Source: Margaritifera margaritifera
Taxonomy: Eukaryota; Mollusca; Bivalvia; Unionida; Margaritiferidae
Assembly: GCA_029931535.1 (NCBI GenBank)
Contig: JAQPZY010001250.1
Location: 1,302,001-1,366,000 of the forward strand
Length of the DNA stretch: 64,000 nucleotides
Direction: 5' to 3'
Position numbers and translations under genes: made by a program. The notes beneath the pieces were generated by a model. It had not been told where the DNA came from and did no database searches. It saw only the letters and a list, made by a program, of their open reading frames with translations. This document shows, in pieces, positions 1 through 12,026 of the stretch (position 1 is the first letter of the stretch; each line of letters opens with the position of its first letter).

Positions 1-150
1 TAATATTAATATCTCTCATTAAACAAACAAAAAATTAGAAAAAATCAAATCAAATTTAATATTTCTTTGTTGTCCAGGTATTGTGATATTCATAAAAAAA
101 TTTAATCTATAAGAAAAAATCTTTTTCATCATGTGTAAAATTAATTTTTT

Positions 151-387
151 TTATTTTTTTGCTAGATGATACTTAACGTTGTAGCGTCCTGTTGTTGATT
201 TACGGTAATAATTTTTATTTGTTGGGTCTACACATGTTTCTTCTTCTATAACCTCGCCTGGTTCATAAATATATTCATTATGCTTGATATAGTCTTCAAT
301 ATCGTTTTTGATAATTGCTTTCATTTTTTCTTCGTGTTTTATTACAGGAGCTTGATAAAGATTATCAAGAAATTTTAATAGAGACAT
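151..387 (-). CDS. Small unrecognised ORF next to the Polinton-type segment
   Basis: This is a 78-residue open frame starting with MSLLKFLDNLYQAP. It is charged and soluble-looking, with no membrane segment or signal peptide and an acidic patch (EPGEVIEEETCVDP) in the middle. I do not recognise the family. It lies on the same strand as, and 54 bp beyond, the broken HNH gene, so it may be a further small gene of the same virus-like element. It has no internal stop, unlike its neighbours, but at this length that means little. It could be a chance frame. Confidence 0.3.
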   Translation of the reverse strand: MSLLKFLDNLYQAPVIKHEEKMKAIIKNDIEDYIKHNEYIYEPGEVIEEETCVDPTNKNYYRKSTTGRYNVKYHLAKK

Positions 388-440
388 TATATTTTTAAAG
401 TTTTTTTTTTAAATGGAAGTAATAATGATAACAGATTGAT

Positions 441-1269
441 TTAAATACAAAAGAAATCAATTTTAGCGTTGTTAAAAGTTTTTGATATCGCTGATTTATT
501 GATACCGTCTGCAACTAGTTTTATTGATTTTGTATCAATTCCAAAGTATTTTCCAGCAGAATACATTGATATCCACTCTTGCTCTTCGTGCATTTCTAAG
601 TTGATTGACAACATAGGTCTTGGAGTTTTTTTTTCGTTTTCCTGTATTCCCCCGTAAGTTATTTTCTCTTTAAGTAACAGATTCAAGATTCCCAATGCGT
701 TTGTCTGTCTTAATGCTATTTATATGATCAATAACTTGTCCTTCTTGAATGTTGCCGTAAAATGTTTCATAAATAAACCTATGAGAAAGATAATTTTTTA
801 TTCCAACATCTGTTGAGAGATTAATTTTCATATAACCAGTATTACCAATCCTACCAAATGCTCTTTTATTCTTTTTGTGTCTTATTATACATCGGTCGTT
901 GCATTCGTATTTATCATAAATCGGATGAGATCTAAATTCATATTCCAGGTGTAAGTTTAAAAACTTACTGTTTTTATTGTCACCATCTAAATGATAAATT
1001 CTGTTTCCTTTTGGTATCTCGCCATTGAATATGGTCCAAATTAAATTACATAACAACATTTCTGTAGGCCCATCATCACGTTCTCCTTTTACTCTGACCT
1101 TATAACCTGCTGGTGTTAGATATCCAAATTCCCTGCAACATTTCATGTGAATAATTTTCCCGAGTTTATTTCCAGCATACAGATTGTATCTATCATGTTG
1201 AAAGTATTTTTCGTCCTCATTTGTAATAGCTGCGTTGAATATATTAAAATATGTATCAATCTGGTCCAT
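441..1269 (-). pseudogene. HNH endonuclease with NUMOD-like DNA-binding tail, broken
   Basis: The first 199 codons are open and read as an HNH homing-type endonuclease. There are two similar blocks: LIWTIFNGEIPKGNRIYHLD, then a second block with HRFIYETFYGNIQEGQVIDH followed by IN and GNLESVT, which is the usual H..DH.N....NL order. The reading stops at a TAA right after ESVT. Homologous sequence continues in another frame after an A-run near 631-640, ending in a NUMOD1-like segment (ISMYSAGKYFGIDTKSIKLV). So there is one nonsense change and one frameshift. Known HNH/NUMOD proteins nick DNA and occur in large DNA viruses, phages and introns. Here the gene points away from the polymerase relic that begins 56 bp away. 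It is probably cargo of the same element, which is inference. Confidence 0.7.
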
Positions 1270-1324
1270 CTAGTATGTATTCCTCTAATTGAAAATGTAT
1301 TAATTAAACAAAAATATATTATAT

Positions 1325-1503
1325 ATGGTTTCTCAGGTAAAAACTATCAGGTCAGCCTTTGCTGGATATGACAAGACCTTTGCATTTGATGACAGAGCAA
1401 TTCTGAATTTTGGAATCAACACCAAGCAGCTAGTAGAAATAATAAAACCAACGATATTGCAAGAACTTAAAAAATATAGCGGTCTGAAATTCATACTGCA
1501 GTA
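1325..1503 (+). pseudogene. N-terminal piece of Polinton-type DNA polymerase B
   Basis: The plus strand reads VKTIRSAFAGYDKTFAFDDR and then a segment ending KYSGLKFILQ before a stop at about 1502. The pattern (RSA..G..KTF, then a stretch with ..LL/ELKK..GLKF) is what I know from the N-terminal region of Polinton polymerases, upstream of the exonuclease domain. The polymerase resumes at about 4150, so about 2.6 kb of foreign DNA separates the two parts. The assignment is weaker than for the main part because this region is poorly conserved in the family. Confidence 0.5.
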
Positions 1504-1504
1504 A

Positions 1505-4145
1505 CATATAATATTTTCAAAATTTAATGTTTCTGAAGAAATTTTTCTAAGATGTTGTAGATTCATATATCACAGCAAAATCAAGAATAATTTACTGGTC
1601 TACAATTTTTTCGAAGTCGTCTGCTTCAGAGATAAAATGTGCTATTTATTAGGGATTTTGATGTGCTGAACTCAAATATGACAATTAAAACAACTGATTG
1701 GATACTGTTTCCAAGATATTTAAGTTTTTACATTTTACGTCTATGTATATTGTGTACATAGTAGAGTTTTAATCATAAATTGTAAACCTAGGTCTTTTCA
1801 TGTGTTTATGGTTGCTTTGCATGATAATATTTCACCTCTCCTATTTATGTAACACTTTAAAAAACAGCAAAAGGGTTATATAAATAACAAAATATATTGA
1901 AACAAAAGTAAAAAAACTATTATGTATATATAAGTACATAGTTTAGTCCTTATTCAGTGTCTACTCGGCGCTTCTTGGCTTGTCTCTTGTATTCATTAAA
2001 TGAAGCATCTCTTGTCACTGTCCAGCAATAGTCTGCAAGCATTAATGGGCTCCATTTGCCATGATAGCGTTTCTCCATTGTTGCAATGTCCTGGTGAAAT
2101 CGCTCGCCGTGCTCGTCGCCCACTGCTCCGCAGTTCGGTGGAAACAAATCTAGATGAGAGTGCAATAAATATATCTTTAGTGACATAATGCAACCAAGGC
2201 TTTTGTATGCCTTGAGGAGGTTTTCCACCAACCCCCTGTAGTTGTCTGCCTTGTTGTTTCCGAGAAAATTTGCTGCCACTAACTGAAAGGCTTTCCATGC
2301 CGTCTTTTTCTTGCCACACAGTGCACGGTGAAATGCATCATCTCGAAGAAGTTCACGAATCTGAGGACCAACAAAGACTTTATCTTAGCTTCACTTAACC
2401 TTGGAAATTTTCCACGGAGGTACTTGAAAGCTGCTTGTGTTTTGTATATGGCCTTGACAAAGTTCTTCATCAGACCCAGCTTGATGTGCAAGGGTAGTAA
2501 CAAAATCTTCCTTGATTCAACAAGTGGTGGATGCTGAATGCTTTTCATCCCAGTCTCCCATGACTGTCGGAGTGGCCAATCTCTCTTGATGTAGTGGGAA
2601 TCTCTCGCACGACTATCCCATTCGCAGAGAAAACAGCAGTACTTTGTGTATCCAGTCTGCAGACCAAACAAGAGAGCAAGAACCTTAAAATCGCCACAAA
2701 GCTGCCACTGATTTTGGTCATAGTTTATGCACCTCAAAAGTTGTTTCATGTTTTCATAGGTTTCCTTCATATAGACTGCATGACCAACTGGAATTGATGG
2801 CAAAGCACTGCCATTATGCAGCAAAACAGCTTTAAGAGTCGTCTTCGATGAATCAATGAACAGTCTCCACTCATCTGGATCATGATCGATGTTGAGGGCT
2901 GCCATCACACCATCGATGGTGTTGCAGGCTTCAAGATCACCTTCCATGAAGAAGAATGGGACAAGATCCTTTTGACGGTCACGGAACATGGAAACCCTAA
3001 CATCACCTGCCAGGAGATTCCACTGCTGTAATCTGGAGCCCAACAGCTCTGCCTTATTCTTGGGTAGTTCCAAATCCCTGACAAGGTCATTCAGTTCACC
3101 TTGTGTTATGAGGTGTTGTTCAGAGGAGGAGGATGGGAGAAAATATGGGTCATGTGACATTGATGGTTCAGGACTAGAAGTTTCATCCTCTTCCTCTTCC
3201 TCGTCTGACTCAAGTGAGAATGATTCTGGTGCATCAGGAACCGGCAGTCCTTCTCTGTGGGGTACTGGGCATATAGCTGACGGAATGTTTAGATAATGCA
3301 CAGTCCACTTTTTCTTCTTTGACACACCTTTCCCAACTGGAGGCACCATGCAGAAGTAACAATTGCTGATATGATCTGTTAGCTCTCTTCAAATCATTAG
3401 CACTGCAAAAGGCATAGATTTCCTTTTCCTGTTCAACCACTGGCGAAGATTTGTTGCACAAGTATTGCAGTATATGTGTGGGGTCCACATCTTGTCCTGA
3501 TCTCCAATTTTGCAGCCAAAATAAAGGTGATAGGCTTTCTTAACCATAGTGGTTATACTGCGCTTTTGTGATGCAAAAGTCACTTCACCACAAACATAGC
3601 AGAAGTTATCTGCATTGTTCACACAAGTATGAGGCATCTCTGCTCACTTTGGCTAAACAGAAATGTGCCCCTTTGCAAAATCAAACACTGACAAAGAAGA
3701 GTGCACGACACTGTATGATTTGTAGAGCTGATATAGGGCAGTTTCTTCAGCAGAGTGATGTAAGCTTAGTTATGATTGCATCATCCATGACTTCTAGGAA
3801 AAACATGATGCAATTCATATCATGTATGACGCAATACCAGCTTCAGATTGCATCATTCATTGTTTTGCCTAAAAAGCAAGTACTGTCCAAACCCAGTCAT
3901 CGATTTATTCATAGATCCAGTCAAAGATGTATTTTAGTCATTTCTGGTTTAAATTGAGATCCCTTCCCTTTATAACTCACGTATCCTCCGCCATTCCCAA
4001 GTCAAGGGTCGTATATACTGACCCAGTATAATATCTTTAAAACTAGAGCCAATCAACAATTTTAAGCATCATTTTCGTTCTCAGTGACCCAGAATTAGTA
4101 AAGTTTGACAATATTTATTGCGGAAGCATTTTGGCTGTAGACCAG
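1505..4145 (-). mobile_element. Insertion splitting the polymerase pseudogene
   Basis: This is the sequence between the two polymerase parts. It contains a repeat-derived gene on the minus strand (1950-3637) with about 500 bp on its upstream side and about 450 bp on its downstream side. The upstream side (3640-4140) is more GC-rich than the polymerase. I looked for terminal inverted repeats and a target duplication and could not find convincing ones, so the edges are set only by where polymerase homology stops and restarts. Confidence 0.5.
1950..3637 (-). pseudogene. Repeat-derived transposase-like gene, one stop and one frameshift
   Basis: Three open pieces make one protein of about 560 residues. 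The first (MPHTCVNNADNFCYVCGEVT) has a CxxC pair and a later CxxC, like a zinc-binding N-terminus. A TGA at 3389-3391 interrupts the frame, which then continues through MVPPVGKGVSKKKKW, an acidic run (ESDEEEEEDE) and a core with LFIDSSKTTLKAVLLHNGS and YTKYCCFLCEWDSR. Near 2380 the frame shifts, and it finishes through FLGNNKADNYRGLVENLL and HGERFHQDIATMEKRY. I recognise this as a protein family found in very many copies in animal genomes, usually annotated as uncharacterised. The IDSS..LKAVLL block resembles the first strand of an RNase H fold, so a DDE-type transposase is possible but unproven. Confidence 0.7.
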
Positions 4146-4149
4146 TGTA

Positions 4150-7100
4150 ATCTTACGAGGAACTGACGTTGGTGTCATTTTACAACAAGCACAAAATGAA
4201 ATATGGAAACGTGTAGATGAATATACAGAAGGTCGTTCTGGTTGGAAATTTTAAAAAATAAATGATGAGATATTCTCCGTTACGAGGTTCAATTTACGTT
4301 GAATTGCCAGACAAAATCAGAAACAGTGGATGCTGTATTAACGTACAAAATAATGACAACATGTGTTTCATGTGGGCAGTATTATCTGCTAGATATCAAG
4401 TAAGATCACATGGCTAGAGGACAACGTGTTATATACATCAGATAAATAAACTTAATTTTGAAGGTATTAAGTTTCCCGTAGAAGAAAAACAAATACCCAG
4501 GTTCGAGAAACAAAATGATATCACAATCAACGTGTTTGGCCTCGATGAAAACGAAAAGTTATACCCGCGGTTGATAAGTAAACATGCTGATCAGAACACA
4601 ATAAATCTACTGTTCTATGAAAATCATTACGTTTGGATAGAAAAATTTAATGGACTTGCTGGAGGACAGTATAATAAACATAAAGAAAAGAAATATTTTT
4701 GTTAAAGATGTCTGCACGGTTGCAAGAGCCAAAGTGTGCTTGACAATCACGTACAATATTGCAAAGATGTTCAAAAGATAAGTTTACTAGGAGAGGATAA
4801 GAAAATATTGAAATTTTAAAATTTGCGTCATATTATGAAGATTCCTTTTGTAATTTCAGCAGATTTTGAGGCTATACTTGAAACTGTAGAAACAGCAAAA
4901 AATTATCCTAATGTTTCCTCAACAACAAAGGTTCAAAATCATTTGCCTTGTGGAGTAGCTTATAAATTTGTCTGTTCTGTTGATGATAGCTTATCAAAAC
5001 CAATACAAATATACAAAGGAGAAAATCCTGCCAAATGATTAGTTAAGAACCTTATTGATGAAGTAGAGTCAATAAAGAGTATTTTATAAAAGAACAAAAA
5101 AATTTTGCCACTAACCAAGGACGAGAATACAAATTTTAATAGCGCTGTTAACTGTTCGATATGTGGTGATGTGTTAGAAAATGACAAGGTTAAAGATCAT
5201 GACCATATTACAAGAAAATATAGAGGAGCAGCTCATGATAAGTGTAACCTACACTTTAAACAACCAAAATGTATACCTGTAGTTTTTCATAATTTGGGAG
5301 ACTATGACTCACAAATCATTGCTGAGGCATTTGGTGATCTAGATGTGATAGCTGCTACAAAGATAACGGCAAACAATAAAATAAAATGTATTCCGAACAA
5401 TATTGAGAAATATGTCATTTTCATTAGGCAAGTTGAGATTTAATGACAGCTATCAATTTATGCTGACGTCATTAGAAGAGCTAGTCTATGGCTGTGATAA
5501 GTTTGATAATTTGGATCAACATTTTAATGATAAATCAAGAATGTTAAATCAAAAAGGAATTTATCCATACGAGTACATGAATAGCTGGTCTAGATTTGAT
5601 GAGACTGAACTTCCGACAAAAGAAAGATTTTACAGTAAACTAAATTTAGAAAAAATATCTGATGAAGAATATGAGTACGCTAAGATGATATGCAAAACTT
5701 TGATTATGAGAATCTAGGAGACTATCATGACTTATATTTAATTACAGACGTGTTGTTGCCTGCTGATGTTTTTGAAGAATTTAGAAGAGTATGTATAAAG
5801 AACTATGGCCTTGATCCTGCTTGGTACTAATCATCACTTGGACTTTCTTCGGACGCGGCTCTTCAATTAAGTAAGGTAGAGTTGGACCTGTTAACATACC
5901 CTGACATGTTTTGTTTCATAGAAAAGGAATACGAGGCGGAATAAGTGTTATCACAAAGAAATATGCAAAAGCGAACAATAAGTACTTGAAAAAATATAAT
6001 CCAGATGAAGAGTCGAGTTATATTATTTACCTTGATCTTCATAATCTGTATGGTCACGCAATGTCACAAACATTGCCATACAAAGATTTTTCGGGGATAA
6101 CAGCTATGCAGTTTCTTAAAGAGATTGACAAGAAGATACCTGATGATATTGGTTATTTTGCTGAAGTTGATTTGGACTATCTCGGTGAATTACACTAAGT
6201 ACACAACGAATATCCGTTTTGTGCTGAATCGATGTTAATACCAGACAATTTACTTTCAAAACAACAACTTGCTGAAACATGAAAATAACATAGGAGAAAG
6301 TAAAGTTGAAAAGTTGATTCTAAATTTGTTTGATAAAAAAATTATGTTCTACAAATAGAGACATTGAAGCAAGCGTTAAATCATGGACTTGTTTAAGGAA
6401 AGTTCACAGAGTATTAAAATTTAAACAAAAGTGTTGGCTTAAGAGCTACATTGATTTTAATATGACAAAGAGAACAGAAGCAACGAGTAATTTTGAAAAA
6501 AAATTCTTTAAGTTGATGAACAACAGCGTTTATGGAAAAACAATGGAAAATATAAGAAAACGTGTTGAGGTAGAAATAATAATCAACGTTGATAGGCGTA
6601 ATAAGGTTGTTGCAGATGATTGTTTTGTTTCCATGAAAGTTTTTAATGAAAACCTTGTTGCTGTGCATAAGAGAAAAACAAATTTATTACTCAACAAACC
6701 AATTTACGTTGAAGCAGCTGTTTTAGATTTATCAAAAATATTAATGTATGATTTTCATTATGAGTTTATTAAGAAAGAATTTGAACAAACTGAGTTATTG
6801 TTTAGTGATACAGATAGCTTGTGTTATAAAATAATAACAGACGATGTCTATGAAAATCTGTATAAAATTAAAGAACTATTTGATTTATCCGAATATCTAA
6901 GTTTCGCTGTGAAAATAATAAAACGATTATTGGAAAGTTTAAAGATGAAACAGGGTTTGTTCCAATTTCAAAATGTATTGGGTTAAGAAGCAGGATGTAC
7001 TGTGTAGAACTAGATGACGGAAAGTTAGAAGAAAAAAAAAGCTAAGGGACTAAAAAGAAAAGTTGTAAAAAAAATCTTTTCGTTTGAGGACTATGAAGAT

Positions 7101-7320
7101 GCTTTGTTTGGAAAACAATCACACGTTGAGATGACTGTAATAAGATCACATTTACACAAGATTGAAACAAATGTTGTTAATTAAAAAAAAGGACTTTGTA
7201 ATTTTGATGACAAGAGATACAGTTCAGACGGAATTAATACACTAACACATGGCTTTGAACCAACAAGAAAAATAATATTAGAAGAAGAATATGATGTACT
7301 TGATGAGATGCTGTAAAAGC
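4150..7320 (+). pseudogene. Polinton/Maverick DNA polymerase B, multiply broken
   Basis: Homology runs the length of a protein-primed family-B polymerase, in several frames with many stops. In order: GVILQQAQNEIWKRVDEYTE (N-terminal region), NVQNNDNMCFMWAVLSARYQ, a Cys/His zinc-like stretch (CKSQSVLDNHVQYC), Exo I (ADFEAI, 4859-4876), an endonuclease VII-like insert (CSICGDVLENDKVKDHDH, 5154-5207), Exo II (FHNLGDYDSQ, 5285-5314), Exo III-like FNDSYQFM, motif A (YLDLHNLYGHAM, about 6027-6064), motif B (LMNNSVYGKTMEN) and motif C (FSDTDSLCYKI, about 6801-6833). The C-terminal part ends with DGINTLTHGFEPTRK. Stops occur near 4250, 4415, 4705, 4818, 5716, 5829, 6198 and 7183, and frames shift near 5440, 6330, 6900 and 7040. 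The gene cannot make a working enzyme. The architecture is typical of Polintons and adintovirus-like elements. Confidence 0.92.
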
Positions 7321-7487
7321 TATAATGAAGTATAAATTTTGTGTGAAATAATAAAATAAACAAAATTAAAAAAAGAGAATGGATGAGGGCGACACAATAT
7401 AAAATTTTGTCTAAAATAATAAAAATAAATAATATAAAATTACTTTCCTATCACAAGCCCACATTCTTGGTGGAGCAATCTATAAAC

Positions 7488-7675
7488 ATACTAGTAGTAG
7501 ATGAAAAGGGAGCGTTTTCGAGATCTTTTTTAGATTTTTGTGAAGACAAGGATCATTTGGTTGACGAGATCAACGACCGGGAGGGAGTTGATCAGACTAA
7601 ATCAAATTATACTTGTTCTGAACTAAAATCAAAAAAGTCTCGAAAATCCCCTTTTCATCTACTACTCTAACCCGT
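7488..7675. repeat. Fold-back repeat of about 190 bp
   Basis: The left arm (7488-7565) begins with AGTAGTAGATGAAAAGGG. The right arm (about 7595-7672) is its imperfect inverse, ending CCCCTTTTCATCTACTACTC. The arms also share a GTTTTCGAGA / TCTCGAAAA step and an inner GTTGATCA-like core. The short central loop and AT-rich flanks suggest a small fold-back MITE sitting just beyond the polymerase relic. No target duplication is clear. Confidence 0.6.
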
Positions 7676-8429
7676 TATGTCCGTCGCCATATGGGCCTAG
7701 AAAGTCAACTTCATGGTATCACACAAACGCCGTTTATTTTTATTCTTTTCTTTGAACTGACATTCAAATGTCGACTGCCATTCGTATGGAGGATCATATT
7801 CTTTTTGTATATTTTGTGATCGCGTTTTGGGACATTTTTTTAGCGAAAATCTGAATATTGGGATGAGGGTAGCTAAATATGAAGGAAGTCGACCCACAAC
7901 AATAACAACAACAATAATAACAAAAAGCAGCCTATGATATTATTTTACTAACGGGGTCTGAAAGAAAAGGAATGATGATAGAAATAACGATTACCGTGTA
8001 TTTTTTCCCTTACCTTGATCATTTTAAATACCATTTATTGTTTTAATTGGTTTTGTAGAGCACATTCTACCCTTGTATGGATTCAGAATCTTGAACTTTG
8101 ACAACATCATCAGAGTATGAAATAATACTGTGAATCACACCCATACAAGCTATGAAAGTACTGAAATCAGCATTGAACAAAGTTAAAATGCAATATGTGT
8201 TAGCATCATTATTCATTTGTTTCCATTTGATGAATTACTTCAGAACACTTCTTCACAGCAACCTCTTCAATAGAGAAAACTGAAGACTAGATTTCGGTCT
8301 CCAGCGCACTATAAATACTGATACTTCAACTGGTTGTTTACATTGTTTCCTTATCTAGCTCATTTTTGTTTATCATTGTGCTGTTTCCTGAAGCTGATTA
8401 GTAAAAAAAATTTGCTCGTAACCATTCAT

Positions 8430-8466
8430 GTGTGTGTGTGTGTTTGTTTGTGTGTGTGTGTGTGTA

Positions 8467-8509
<43 letters not shown>
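8430..8509. repeat. Compound (GT)n-(GA)n microsatellite
   Basis: GT repeats with a few interruptions (GTTT, GTAT) run into a clean GA tract of about eleven units. This is simple sequence only. Confidence 0.95.
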
Positions 8510-8510
<1 letters not shown>

Positions 8511-9293
8511 GCTATGAATGTCTATGAATTATTGTTATCTATGGGCTCCATATTGATTAAACATTTTTCACATTTTTCACACCCGAAATTTCGATGATTT
8601 CCCTGTTTAATGGTTTAATCTAACATTAATAAAAAGCGGTGTACGTCTTTTCAAGTTTTAGTTTTATGTTTACATACTTACAAGAAGACAAATGTTACTT
8701 GTCAATTTGAAACTCAACGTGACGTTGCTTATTTGAAGTACAAGACTTTGGGAATATAAACTACATGCTATAAAGAGAAATTGCTATGGTGTATATCTGG
8801 ATATTCGTAATGACAATCCTTAATTTCCATGTCATTTAATATAAAATTTAAAAATTCGCGGAAATAAATTCATAAATATGGCACGAATTTCTCCAAAAAT
8901 AAAATCTGGCACCGTTTCATGATTACATTGACTTCTAAATATACAGAAGCTTAAGGGAGAAATATCCTGTATATTTTTTTATTTTTTTCAAATTAATGAA
9001 ATAATGTTCAGATCTAAATGGTTATGTCACAGTAATCATGTCGACGATAAAATCATGGGGAGGGGAGCAGTGCGCACTGGAACAAATATATTTGTATTAG
9101 ACTGTCTTACTGTATTTTGTTTTCCTTCTATCCATTCCGGAGACCCATTTGATATAAAATAAGAAACCAGTGACTGTTCACTCATCGTCGTGACAATAAA
9201 TGTATCAAAACTGATATCCTCAGTCAGTGCAGTAATAAAGCCAAGCTATGTATGTTGCACAAGTGCCTCACACACAGTATGCTTTACAGTTAC

Positions 9294-9298
<5 letters not shown>

Positions 9299-9327
<29 letters not shown>
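9299..9327. repeat. (TC)n microsatellite
   Basis: About fourteen TC units stand in otherwise unremarkable AT-rich DNA. Confidence 0.95.
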
Positions 9328-9332
<5 letters not shown>

Positions 9333-10505
9333 TTCATATAAATTATCAAATTTTAGGATCAATCACCATCATAAGGAATACTTTTATCGAATTATTAATA
9401 ACATAAAGTAAGCTTTTCCACTGGACGATACATATACAAAACAGCTTTGGTCACTGACGTTTTGAACATTTTTAATTCTTCTCTATACACAATTACAACA
9501 TTCGGTTATTATTAATGTACAAAGTGTATGCACTGCATTTTAATGAAGAAATTGATCAAAAAGTACATAAATTGCCTTTTCTGGGTAGTTTATAGTAAGA
9601 TTGTGACGGCAAGTCAGTGCTAAACATAAACATGAACGAAACGTTTTAAATACAAAACGAAAATAGGTGTCTGATGCAAACTTGATGCAAATATATACAT
9701 CATTTAAACAATGTTGCAAAACAAAAATCAAGTTTCATAGGTTTTGTCATTGACTATGATGCATATTGTGTGCAAATACACAATTTAGGATATATTTTTT
9801 TCAGTAATAGGCGTGACAGGAGCTTTTTAGCCAGTGTATCTATGATCCACGAATATAGGTGTCACAATGGCTGAATATAAAAATATTGGCTTTTTAATGA
9901 TTGCTTTCCTTTATTACAGGCGGCCCCCGATACAAATTAAATACATATTTAAGGAAGAGAGAGGGGCATCTTTTATCTATAAAACCTTAAAATAAATTGT
10001 CTAGCATCTTCCATTCATCGAAAATGCACAAAATTATGACGAAGTAGTATTACACGTATTTTCAAAGAACAAGGAGAAGGAGTTGACTTCTCCGGTAAAT
10101 ACTTTATTGGGGTTTAATTTAATTTAACGAAAAGTTGGAGATTTAATTTAACGAAAAGTTGGAGATGTAAATACATTATAATGTTTAAAGGAATAAAGTT
10201 TTTCTTTGTAATATGTAATACACTACAAACGTTTTTTTTTTTTTGTTTTCACTTGTATTAAAATGGAATAAAGGTGCAGGTAATTTTGAAATGCCGTTCA
10301 TCAGGCGGTGTGAAATTTTCGGCTATTTATCATCGAAGAATATGCAACTTCGATTGCATCCACTTGAGGCATGGAATGTGCTTTCAGATACGGTTTTCCT
10401 CTTGTTCAAATATTATATTGAGCAGCTCCAGTGCAGTAAAATTTCGCCTCCCTGAATAAAATATAAAAGCAATATCAAATTTTTAGTTTGACCTTGCCAG
10501 ATCGT

Positions 10506-10638
<133 letters not shown>

Positions 10639-10679
10639 CAAATCACTCAGGAAATAACAGTCTTTCAAAACTGTACTAG

Positions 10680-11617
10680 ATGATAAAGATCGTATTGACA
10701 GAGATAATAGTGCAAAACTAGTGTAAAGCCAACCGCAGCGCTTTTGGAATCTACCGATTCCATTTTCAAGGGCACAAAGCTACATATGACGGTTACACAA
10801 AAGAGACAAGAACATAACACATATACTAAACGTCATTAATTTACATAATCTACGTGAAGTTTGGCTGTATATATTTACAAAAACGATGCAAGAAACGATG
10901 AATAAAACGGTTTAGGGCGCTACTTGTCATGATGCGTTTTAAGTCGATGCTCACAAGGCGGAAAGTAGTCAGTTGTGATGGATTTTAATTGCACACTCTC
11001 AAGGAGGAATGTGGTCTGTTGTGATTCATCTTCACTGGACGCTCGACCAAATTTCTGCCTTGTGAGCGTTTGTTTTAAATTCATTGCTAACATGTGTATT
11101 TATCTCCACCTGATTGAAGCGATTTAAACTTTTAGATTATCTAATACCCTCTTAATCACATGTATAATTAACTAATAATTTTCTTTTGAAGTTATGGACT
11201 GAATGGTCGTTGGTATCACATTATTAATCAGTAATTTATCTAAAGAAAGTAGAGAATCATTCATACCACAGAAAAAACAAGAGACTAAATTAGCAACTTA
11301 ATTTTGACACTTCAAACTTCTTTTTGAGAGCCTACAATAGGTCTACATTATTTAAGTTGCATAGTGTTTTCACGGGTTGTATGCAAATATTGTAAGATGT
11401 TTGATTCCATTTCACCATAAATGAGGTTAAGGGTTAAATACCTCCACACAGACTGGACTATTTTGAGTATCACTTTCAGTAAAAACTCACCACTATTCTG
11501 TACTTTTCTGATAGCCGAGAGGACAGTTTCTTTTGAATAGCCATGCTCCAGCGCGCTTTGTGCTGCTGGTAAAAGCAGCAGTTTTTCAATGTCGAGTTGT
11601 CCTTAGAAAATAATAAT

Positions 11618-11649
<32 letters not shown>

Positions 11650-12026
11650 GTAGAACAAGAACAAGAACTCTGAAACAATATATCTCTAGCTTGTAAATAT
11701 ATATTAAGATCAGGGACGAATTACGTTATCCACGTGATGAAATTAGTTTAAAAATTTTGTCCACGTACTATTCAAATACTTATAAAACAATAGCCATTGT
11801 AGAGAGAGGTTGAAGAACTTTTCTGCTGGATATACCCTGTTGAATATGTAGCCACGTTGCGGTCTGAGTTTTTTTATGATTATTTTAATAAATACTGAGA
11901 TTATACCTGTATGTGCTTGTCCTGTTGAAGCTGCAGTCTTTGTTGTGGCACGTGATTCATCAGACTAATAAAATATAATAGTAGAAGTGAGAATCTTTTC
12001 AATAAACAAGATCGAGAGAATAAAGG
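10680..12026. other. No gene seen; short inverted repeat and (AAT)n tract
   Basis: There is no coding homology. The inverted pair GCTCACAAGGCGGAAA (about 10949) and TTTCTGCCTTGTGAGC (about 11052) could form a stem around a 90-bp loop. An ATA/AAT trinucleotide tract lies at 11607-11648. The rest is AT-rich spacer. Confidence 0.5.

Larger units (their letters stand above)
7700..10500. other. No gene seen; AT-rich spacer with microsatellites
   Basis: This stretch has only short chance frames. It holds a (GT)n-(GA)n microsatellite (8430-8509), a (TC)n run (9299-9327) and a 26-bp direct duplication (about 10117-10166, unit containing TTTAACGAAAAGTTGGAGAT). I see no protein homology or RNA gene. 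Confidence 0.6.
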
